A model generated the notes under the pieces. It had not been told where the DNA came from, ran no database searches, and saw only the letters and a list, made by a program, of their open reading frames with translations. A program made the translations under genes and the position numbers. DNA of 35,598 nucleotides from an uncultured Vampirovibrio sp. (GTDB lineage: Bacteria; Cyanobacteriota; Vampirovibrionia; Gastranaerophilales; Gastranaerophilaceae), in NCBI GenBank assembly GCA_910577635.1, contig CAJTNR010000020.1:1-35598 (forward strand), in the 5' to 3' direction. Positions 29,595 through 35,598 of the stretch are shown here, one piece after another; position 1 is the first letter of the stretch, and each line of letters begins with the position of its first letter.

Positions 29595-30575
29595 CTAATT
29601 AGAACAGTTAATTAAATATAACAAACATTGTTCGTAGTTGTCAAAATTTTTATATGTATTAATATTTAATTTTTCATTGTTAACATTAAGAATAGTTTTA
29701 TTGTTAACGCTTATTATCTTGATTCCGTTTTCATATGCCCCTAATACGGCTTTAGAGCCCATTGCACTATAGGGAACGATTAAAAAACCGATATCCTTAT
29801 TAATTATTGTAGCATTTTCATTCTCCTCAATCAAAGGGGCAATCGATAACCCCTCAATAACACAGGGAAGATAAGTTGAACTTATTAGCTCTGATGCTAC
29901 CTTAGGATGGGCAAGATTATAGGAAATATCAAGAGTAGAAAAAGCAGGAGCATGCGCTGCGGGGATTCTAAATTCACTTGTAATTAAGTGAGAAATTATC
30001 GCTTCAACCCCTCCAATAGGATCAACTCCATTTGCGCAGCTGTAGTTATCATCTTCCCCTAAATCGAAAAAATTACAAACAACAGCAATTGCCTGCGCTC
30101 CTTTTTTTATAAGCCTTGAAGCGCCATCAAGAATCGCATCAGGACTAGATAAAGAGCCTTGTGAAATTCCTTTTTGTTTTGTCAATTCAACACCAGCTGC
30201 ACTATTTGTATATTCAATAGCACAAATATCAATCCCTTTAACCATTCTAAGCGCATTAAGAGTATTCAAGTGGATATTAAGAATTTCTTTTTTTATACTG
30301 CAGTCAAATAACACACCAATCCTATTTGTTTCATAGGGTTTTTTAGGAGTGATTCCAAATTCTCCAAAGATAAAACTATCAAGCAAATTTCCTTCTAAAT
30401 AGCCCATATCATAGTTAATCGCGCTAAGTATTCCTCCGTTTACAGCATTAGGGTTAACAATTGTGTAAAAATAGCGGCTGAATTTTCTTGCAATATACCC
30501 AAAATCCCCTGCATAACCTCCGATATCAGCTCCGATTCCTGTCGGGATGGATAAAACTATTGGTTTTTTATTCAT
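29595..30575 (-). CDS. DUF3326 family protein
   Basis: The 326-residue protein has the family features near the N-terminus (SIPTGIGADIGGYAGDFGYI), then VNPNAVNGGILSAINYDMGY, NRIGVLFDCSI and, in the middle, GASRLIKKGAQAIAVVCNFF. DUF3326 proteins are mostly found in cyanobacteria and plant plastids; their function is unknown. Its presence here, 3 nt after holB, is the best single pointer in this window to a cyanobacterium-related host. No signal peptide or membrane helix. Confidence 0.82.
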   Translation of the reverse strand: MNKKPIVLSIPTGIGADIGGYAGDFGYIARKFSRYFYTIVNPNAVNGGILSAINYDMGYLEGNLLDSFIFGEFGITPKKPYETNRIGVLFDCSIKKEILNIHLNTLNALRMVKGIDICAIEYTNSAAGVELTKQKGISQGSLSSPDAILDGASRLIKKGAQAIAVVCNFFDLGEDDNYSCANGVDPIGGVEAIISHLITSEFRIPAAHAPAFSTLDISYNLAHPKVASELISSTYLPCVIEGLSIAPLIEENENATIINKDIGFLIVPYSAMGSKAVLGAYENGIKIISVNNKTILNVNNEKLNINTYKNFDNYEQCLLYLINCSN

Positions 30576-30578
30576 TTT

Positions 30579-31511
30579 TTATCCACCCCTTGCAATTTTT
30601 AAAAACAAATTATCGAAAATATTTTTATCATTAATACTTGCTCTGCTGTAGCTAATTGCTTCTTTTACAAAAGCAATATCTCTTATTATTCTTGATTCTA
30701 AGTTAGAATTATTAATATTATTAACTAAAAACTCCAAAAAACCATTTAAAACTTCTTCTTGTGAATATGGATTATCTTTAACAAAATCCTGAAAATTTTG
30801 TGATATAAAAAGTGCTTTTTGATAATTAATATTAGGATAATCATCAAGCAAAGAAGATACATTTAGAGCATTTTTTTGTCTTTTTCCTCCAAGTTTAAAA
30901 GTTAGACATCTTGAAACTATAGTTGGCAGGATATCTTCTTTAGATTTGGTTAAAAATACAAAAACGGTTTTTATAGGCGGCTCTTCAATTGATTTTAACA
31001 ATGCATTCAGGGTTGTTGTGTGAAAAGTTTGATAAGTTAAGGGTTCAATTGAATAGTCAATTTTTGTTGTGTCATAATTAAGCTCATCAAAAAGTTCAAG
31101 TTCTTTATTATTGTATTGATATGTTTTAGAAGAAAAAAAGATAAAGAATCGATAGTTATCAGATGTTAAAGTTAAACTCTTCTCAATTTCAAGAGCCTGT
31201 TTAGCTGAGATTATTGTTTTTGTTTCGTCTCCAATTGGTTTATAGTGAATTTGAGAAACAGGGTTAATATTGGGATTAGAAAAACTCCTTATCCACTTAC
31301 AGCTCAAACAATCACAGTCTAAAGTCCTGTTTTTTTGACAGCTTAAAACCCTTGCTAGTTCAAAAGCAAATAAATATTGAACTTTTGTATCCGCTCCTTC
31401 AAGTATAATCCCTTGAGGGAATTTTCTCTCATTTTTTAAAGTTGATTCTATAAGAGTTGAAAAATAGTTATAAGCAAAAGGAAAGTAAGAACTAAAAATA
31501 GAATTAAGCAT
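30579..31511 (-). CDS. holB: DNA polymerase III delta' subunit-like protein
   Basis: The 310-residue protein resembles clamp-loader AAA+ subunits: QGIILEGADTKVQYLFAFEL is a degenerate Walker A without GKT, as in delta', followed by zinc-type cysteines (CQKNRTLDCDCLSC). TTLNALLKSIEEPPIKTVFV and PTIVSRCLTFKL are the conserved NALLKxLEEPP and SRC motifs. The clamp loader places the beta clamp on DNA. It overlaps holA by 8 nt, so both clamp-loader genes are coupled here, unlike in E. coli. Confidence 0.88.
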   Translation of the reverse strand: MLNSIFSSYFPFAYNYFSTLIESTLKNERKFPQGIILEGADTKVQYLFAFELARVLSCQKNRTLDCDCLSCKWIRSFSNPNINPVSQIHYKPIGDETKTIISAKQALEIEKSLTLTSDNYRFFIFFSSKTYQYNNKELELFDELNYDTTKIDYSIEPLTYQTFHTTTLNALLKSIEEPPIKTVFVFLTKSKEDILPTIVSRCLTFKLGGKRQKNALNVSSLLDDYPNINYQKALFISQNFQDFVKDNPYSQEEVLNGFLEFLVNNINNSNLESRIIRDIAFVKEAISYSRASINDKNIFDNLFLKIARGG

Positions 31512-32493
31512 AACTATCCTCCAAAAAAGCTAATTGATAAGCGGTAATCGGGTCTTTTAGCACTCCTGATTTTAAGTTATACTCAGCTTTAATCAAATTA
31601 ACCCTGAGTCTTATCAACTCTTCTATATCAACTTTAGAGAGCTTTTGAAGGTTTTTTTTGACGATAAATTCGTTTTGATTAAGCTTTTTTGCCAATTCAA
31701 AACTTGATAATTGACTGGAATAAACCTTAATCTGAACTAAGTTAGAAAAAGTTGCCTGAATAAAAGCCAAAGAAGGTAAATAGTGCTCTTTTTGAAGTAT
31801 TTGAGCAATTAAACCAAGTGCTCTAGAATAATCCTTAGCTAAGATATAATCCACAAGAGTGTAAATATCACTGTTAGAACAAGCAAGTTCTTTTATAGAA
31901 GACTTATCAACCGTACCTTTAGGATATATATATAGTTTTAGTTTTTCAAGCTGCATTGATAAATCCCTTAAAGAAGCGCCTGTCGTTTGAACAAGCATAG
32001 AAGCCTCAGCAGGGTTAATTTTTAGCCCTATCAAAGAAGCCATTTTTTTTATAACAGGAATAAGCTTATATTCCTCATAATTTCTATAGCTTGGAAACTC
32101 TTGCGGTTTAGTCAGCTTAAGAATCTCTTTATAGAGTTTTTTTCTTGAATCCGGCTTTTTTTTATCACCCCTTGGAGTTTGACAGACAAAAACAAAGTGA
32201 ACCCTATCTGATAAATTATTAAGAGCTTTAATAAGCTCATTTGTTTGTTTATCATCAAGTTTTTCTTTTTGTTTTGTTTCAAGGAAATACTTTTCACACT
32301 TAATCACAATGACAATATCTCCAAACATCATTGCATTTGTTCTTAGAATTTCCAAAAAAGAAGAATAAGGAGGATTATCAATGGATTTATAGTTGAGTTC
32401 ATTAATTTCACCCCCTAAAAATTCTTTTTTAATTTTATTAATAGCTTCCTCGATTAAATAATCTTCATCGCCCCATAGAAACTGTATTGTCAT
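31504..32493 (-). CDS. holA: DNA polymerase III delta subunit
   Basis: Delta opens the beta clamp. The 329-residue product starts MTIQFLWGDEDYLIEEAINK, the typical FLYGxExxLixea start, and has FVFVCQTPRGDKKKPDSRKK, QTTGASLRDLSMQLEKLKLY and the C-terminal collar region LIKAEYNLKSGVLKDPITAY. It lies 3 nt after the ROK kinase gene and overlaps holB by 8 nt. Confidence 0.9.
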   Translation of the reverse strand: MTIQFLWGDEDYLIEEAINKIKKEFLGGEINELNYKSIDNPPYSSFLEILRTNAMMFGDIVIVIKCEKYFLETKQKEKLDDKQTNELIKALNNLSDRVHFVFVCQTPRGDKKKPDSRKKLYKEILKLTKPQEFPSYRNYEEYKLIPVIKKMASLIGLKINPAEASMLVQTTGASLRDLSMQLEKLKLYIYPKGTVDKSSIKELACSNSDIYTLVDYILAKDYSRALGLIAQILQKEHYLPSLAFIQATFSNLVQIKVYSSQLSSFELAKKLNQNEFIVKKNLQKLSKVDIEELIRLRVNLIKAEYNLKSGVLKDPITAYQLAFLEDSYA

Positions 32494-32496
32494 AAT

Positions 32497-33453
32497 TTAA
32501 CTATTAATAAGCAGGCTTGCCCCGATAACCCCTGCCGTATTTGCCAATTGCGCAGGGACAATTTTCACCGCTTGACCTTGAATCGGCATTGCTCTATCTA
32601 GAATTGTTTGTTTTATAGGATTAAGAAGAATATCTCCTGCATCTGCCACTCCTCCTCCTATAATTATCTTTTCAGGATTTAATAAATTAACAACACTAGA
32701 TAAACCGACCCCTATAATTTTTCCAATTTGTTTGAATATTTGAATTGAAACAGAATCCCCTAAAAGTGCAGCCTGCGCTACTAAATAAGGAGTTATAAGC
32801 CCGTCTTGCGCTGCCATTTCCTTATATTTAGCTGATTTTCCTCCTGAAATATACTCTTTTGCCATAGTAACAATACTTGGACCTGACGCATAAGCTTCCA
32901 AACAGCCGTAATCACCGCATCCGCATAGGGGTCCGTCGTTTAATGACATCTTAATATGACCAATCTCCCCTGCAGCATTGCTTGCTCCCCGGACCAATTT
33001 TCCATTAAGCACTATTCCAGATCCGATTCCTGTTCCTACTGTTATGCATATAAGATTTTCACATCCGACCCCTGCACCAAAATTAAGCTCCCCTAAAGCA
33101 GCACAGCGAACATCATTATCAAGTCTTGTAGGGATTGAGAATTCTTCTTCTATAATTTTTGCCAAAGGAATATTAACCCAGCCGGGAATATTTGGAAGAT
33201 TCTTTACAACTCCTTGTTTATAGTCAATTTGACCGGGCAAACCAAACCCTATTGCTTCAATTGTTTTTGAATCCTGATTGGTTTCGCAAAACAAATCTTT
33301 AATTGCCTGTTTGATATTATTAACACCAGCTTCAAAACCCATTTCAGCTCTTGTTGGAACGGTATTTGAATAAACAATTTTTCCTTCGGTATCAACAAGG
33401 GCAATTTTTATATTAGTTCCCCCGATATCCACACCGATTCTATACTTTTTCAT
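32497..33453 (-). CDS. glcK: ROK-family glucokinase
   Basis: The 318-residue ROK kinase, probably phosphorylating glucose to glucose 6-phosphate, has the ATP-binding start YRIGVDIGGTNIKIALVD, the sugar-binding EIGHIKMS and the zinc motif CGCGDYGCLEAYAS, with the catalytic Asp in LDNDVRCAALGE. It contains no HTH, so it is a kinase rather than a ROK repressor. AAGGAGAAGGAA precedes the ATG. It leads the run glcK-holA-holB-DUF3326-prepilin. Confidence 0.9.
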   Translation of the reverse strand: MKKYRIGVDIGGTNIKIALVDTEGKIVYSNTVPTRAEMGFEAGVNNIKQAIKDLFCETNQDSKTIEAIGFGLPGQIDYKQGVVKNLPNIPGWVNIPLAKIIEEEFSIPTRLDNDVRCAALGELNFGAGVGCENLICITVGTGIGSGIVLNGKLVRGASNAAGEIGHIKMSLNDGPLCGCGDYGCLEAYASGPSIVTMAKEYISGGKSAKYKEMAAQDGLITPYLVAQAALLGDSVSIQIFKQIGKIIGVGLSSVVNLLNPEKIIIGGGVADAGDILLNPIKQTILDRAMPIQGQAVKIVPAQLANTAGVIGASLLINS

Positions 33454-33498
33454 TTCCTTCTCCTTATGTATATAAAAATTGTAGCATAAAAAAATTAA

Positions 33499-34365
33499 TT
33501 ACAACCTTAATAAATCATTTAAATAAGGCTCAATATCAACTATTGATCCAATTTTATCATCCTTTTTAATTCTATAGTTTTTATTAGATGATATTAAAAT
33601 TAAATTAGTAATATCAAGAATATTATCATCAATATCAAAAAAAGTTTTATAAAAAACCCGATTTGAAGCTTCCCCGCTGTAAATATCGATATTACTAAAA
33701 AAAGTCCTGTATAAATTTATTAAGTCAAGTGTAAGTTTATTTTTTTTGTTAAAAATATCCCTGCTTGATGCAAGGTTAGAAACAAAAATCCCTGTTTTTT
33801 TAAGATGGGACTTAATCAAAGCTAAATAATCGCCGCTATAAAATCTGCTGTCAATTCCTGTATTGTTAGCAACATCAACAACAATCAAATCATACTTTTT
33901 TTTAATACTTTTAAGAAAAACAATCCCGTCTTGAAGATAAAAATTCATTTTATCAGTTTGTTTAAAATTAAAATATTTTTTTGCAATATCAAAAATATTT
34001 TCCTCAATATCAACTATATCAATCCTTTTAAGGTTATCAAAAAGACTCAAATACTGCTTTATGACAATTCCTGATCCAAAACCAATAATAAGAATATCTT
34101 TAATATTTTTATTCATTAAATAAGGAATTAAAAAATAGTTGATATAAGGCAAATTGCCGCTGTAATAAGGGCTTTTAATAAACCCTGCCTGATAAGTATC
34201 AAGATACTTTATAAAAACCCCGACTTTGTTTTTAACAACAAAAATCGAATGAAAACCAGATTCAATTTCACATAAAACCTCCTCTTGAAGCTCAGTTTCA
34301 TTCATTTTTTTAAGCAGCTTCCTATCTGCTTTATGGATTTGCAAAAATTCCGGGACAATTATCAT
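33499..34365 (-). CDS. Spermidine synthase-like methyltransferase-fold protein
   Basis: The product of about 288 residues has the Rossmann fold of the SpeE family: ILIIGFGSGIVIKQYL (nucleotide loop), RIDIVDIEENIFDIAKKYF, FYLQDGIVFLKS and YDLIVVDVANNTG. In SpeE the last motif is usually Asp-Ser/Thr-Asp-Pro; here VDVANNTG departs from it, so putrescine aminopropyl transfer is doubtful. The longer frame from 34401 is possible, but a TATAAT at 34405-34410 would start the mRNA about at that ATG, so MIIVPEF at 34365 is preferred. No polyamine genes lie nearby. Confidence 0.68.
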   Translation of the reverse strand: MIIVPEFLQIHKADRKLLKKMNETELQEEVLCEIESGFHSIFVVKNKVGVFIKYLDTYQAGFIKSPYYSGNLPYINYFLIPYLMNKNIKDILIIGFGSGIVIKQYLSLFDNLKRIDIVDIEENIFDIAKKYFNFKQTDKMNFYLQDGIVFLKSIKKKYDLIVVDVANNTGIDSRFYSGDYLALIKSHLKKTGIFVSNLASSRDIFNKKNKLTLDLINLYRTFFSNIDIYSGEASNRVFYKTFFDIDDNILDITNLILISSNKNYRIKKDDKIGSIVDIEPYLNDLLRL

Positions 34366-34404
34366 AATACAATTAATAACATAAAAAAAATTATTTGACA
34401 TAAA

Positions 34405-34410
34405 ATTATA
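34405..34410 (-). promoter_or_regulatory. -10 box before the spermidine synthase-like gene
   Basis: Perfect TATAAT on the minus strand. Transcription would begin near 34398, giving a leader of about 33 nt to the ATG at 34365 without a Shine-Dalgarno site. No clear -35. Confidence 0.45.
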
Positions 34411-34476
34411 TTTAGTATATTATTTAAATGTATTTTCTAGTAAATATGTAAATAGAATTTGTATCTTAAAAACCAA

Positions 34477-34507
34477 ACGGGGTGCACTCAGCGCCCCTTT
34501 TCTTTTT
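34477..34507 (+). terminator. GC-rich hairpin with T run, first of an inverted pair
   Basis: ACGGGGTG, a 7-nt loop CACTCAG, CGCCCC and then TTTTCTTTTT (34477-34507). It looks like a plus-strand terminator, but no plus-strand gene precedes it. It is an inverted near-copy of the hairpin at 34535-34562; both have the same stem and different loops. Confidence 0.6.
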
Positions 34508-34534
34508 CAAAAAAATCTGCTATAATAGGAAACT

Positions 34535-34562
34535 AAAAAAAGGGGCGGACACACCACCCCGT
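34535..34562 (-). terminator. Terminator of the Cys-rich surface protein gene
   Basis: On the minus strand ACGGGGTG (34555-34562), loop GTGTGTC, CGCCCC (34542-34547) and seven T (34535-34541). It lies 61 nt after the stop at 34624. Between this and the first hairpin lies a lone TATAAT on the plus strand (34521-34526). Confidence 0.75.
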
Positions 34563-34623
34563 ATCAAAACACAAAATAAAGTTTTTCAATAAGTTGTAAA
34601 TTAACAAAATATAAAAATTAATT

Positions 34624-35598
34624 TTAGTCTATGTATTTTTCTAAAGTGCAACGAACCGACTTAGCATAAGCAAAATCAAGGGAACCAAAATCCGAGTATG
34701 AGCTCGTGCTAAAACCAGGATCACCTAAGAAGTACGCGTAATAAACAGGCTCACTGCCCTTCTGACCCCAGATGTGAAACGGGGTACAACTATTAGCGGT
34801 CGAGCCGTAACAGCTGGGCGAGCCGTCGCAACGGGGCGAACCTGCGGTGTTATGGTTGCTACTATATTGACATAATTGTAATCCATTAGAACCACTCCAT
34901 CTTTGGATGTAAATTTTAGCACTTGTATCAGTTCTGTTACTTGGGCTGGCATGCACTGCATTTTTTAGTGCATCCAATGCTTCTTTACTTGGTAATCCCC
35001 AATCGCCAGCCTTACTTGTACCGCTGTTTGGAGCATAGTTAGAACATATATAATCAGCAGCATACCAGTTACAAACAGTTCTATTGCAAGCTTCATAATC
35101 AAAAGAATTTAATATTTTTGTGTATGTACTACCGCTTTTGGTTGAAAGTACATGCACCCCTTTTATAGTAGCATCACTACTTCCAGCTTCAGTACAATAT
35201 CTAGCTGTAACCTTACCTGAATCATCAGTAGTATTCTTTTTAGCTGTTCTATTTTTATCACTTTTTCCAGAATGCCCTACCCAGCAGCATTTTTCACCAT
35301 TATTGTAATCACAAGTTCCTTTTGTATCTCCTGCTTTAATCTCTTTAACACTGGTAGTTGATATATTAGGACCATTAAGATCTCCTGCATTCCTTTTAGC
35401 CATGCAGAAGCCATGGGTTCCATCTGTGCTTGATAGTGTAGCTTTATCGTATTTATTAACATTAAGAGGGATGTATATGGAACTACTATTAGATAATGCA
35501 TCACAATCGGCTTGAGAAGCAGGGTATTTGTATGCCTTACACACTCCATTTACAAGCTTGTAATCAGTTGCATTAGTACACTCTGAGCAGCTTGTTGA
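34624..35598 (-). CDS. Cys-rich exported surface protein, C-terminal part
   Basis: The frame is open to the right edge, so the N-terminus is missing. The visible 324 residues are rich in Cys, Ser, Thr, Asn and Gly. They start with CSECTNATDYKLVNGVCKAY, the CxxC repeat type of large pilin-associated surface proteins. Towards the end is a FISUMP/DUF1566-like pattern: NWYAADYICSNYAP, GDWGLPSKEALDALKNAV and the final SVRCTLEKYID. This is like the domain at the C-terminus of many bacterial surface lipoproteins or pilin-like proteins. Disulfides are likely. Whether a prepilin leader is present cannot be seen. A strong terminator follows. Confidence 0.7.
   Translation of the reverse strand, partial: STSCSECTNATDYKLVNGVCKAYKYPASQADCDALSNSSSIYIPLNVNKYDKATLSSTDGTHGFCMAKRNAGDLNGPNISTTSVKEIKAGDTKGTCDYNNGEKCCWVGHSGKSDKNRTAKKNTTDDSGKVTARYCTEAGSSDATIKGVHVLSTKSGSTYTKILNSFDYEACNRTVCNWYAADYICSNYAPNSGTSKAGDWGLPSKEALDALKNAVHASPSNRTDTSAKIYIQRWSGSNGLQLCQYSSNHNTAGSPRCDGSPSCYGSTANSCTPFHIWGQKGSEPVYYAYFLGDPGFSTSSYSDFGSLDFAYAKSVRCTLEKYID

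Noticed and set aside
1..35598. CRISPR arrays and tRNA or rRNA genes
   Set aside because: No regularly spaced repeats and no cloverleaf or rRNA-like segments were recognised by eye; a tRNAscan or covariance search was not possible.

Overview
The window is AT-rich bacterial chromosome that most resembles a non-photosynthetic cyanobacterium of the Melainabacteria/Vampirovibrionia (Gastranaerophilales type). The grounds are a DUF3326 gene (a family otherwise typical of cyanobacteria and plastids), Cys-rich type IV pilin-like surface proteins, and the low G+C. This assignment is inference from protein character; no search was run.

Layout. (1) 1-1068: the first codons of a prepilin gene run off the left edge; next to them is a TTG-started S24 (LexA/cI-like) repressor with repeats in its promoter. 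(2) 1028-2610, minus strand: a free-standing rpsH-rplF-rplR operon with its own putative promoter and a strong terminator. (3) 2634-8936: a UvrD/Rep-type helicase, rpsU, gmhA-like and rlmD-like genes, a winged-helix protein, a small secreted protein, three XRE-type HTH genes (one without a start codon) and a MerR-like gene. (4) 8994-9283: a strong candidate type I toxin-antitoxin locus. It has a 25-residue hydrophobic peptide, an antisense promoter, an antisense terminator that contains the toxin stop codon, and a 12-bp inverted repeat joining the two ends of the toxin mRNA. (5) 9353-12372: a decayed prophage head module. A DUF2213-type gene carries a BECR-fold (barnase/EndoU/colicin E5/RelE-like) nuclease domain. 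Downstream lies a second, broken copy of part of the same gene with a different, MuF_C-like domain between the same flanks. (6) 12631-19669, minus strand: the ribosomal operon rpsJ-rplC-rplD-rplW-rplB-rpsS-rplV-rpsC-rplP-rpmC-rpsQ-rplN-rplX-rplE-rpsN, which stops at a terminator. rpsH, normally next, lies 10 kb away, so the S10/spc cluster is split. (7) 19743-26028: a deaminase, a metal-response island (ArsR/SmtB sensor with two operators, a P1B metal ATPase and a chromate-transporter pair) and a Xer recombinase. (8) 26182-28455: a hypothetical gene, an unlisted-size 53-residue gene, tsaE-tsaB and a superinfection-immunity-like membrane protein. (9) 28516-34365, minus strand: a glcK-holA-holB-DUF3326-prepilin run, preceded by a spermidine synthase-like gene. 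(10) 34477-35598: paired inverted hairpins and a Cys-rich surface protein cut by the right edge.

Two signals go beyond routine annotation. The first is toxin-domain exchange in the prophage head gene together with the adjacent type I toxin locus. The second is a recurring start architecture: at least seven genes have a -10-like hexamer only 6-7 nt before the start codon and no Shine-Dalgarno sequence, which suggests leaderless mRNAs. In contrast, many other genes here (ribosomal proteins, MerR-like gene, metal ATPase, glcK) have clear Shine-Dalgarno sites.
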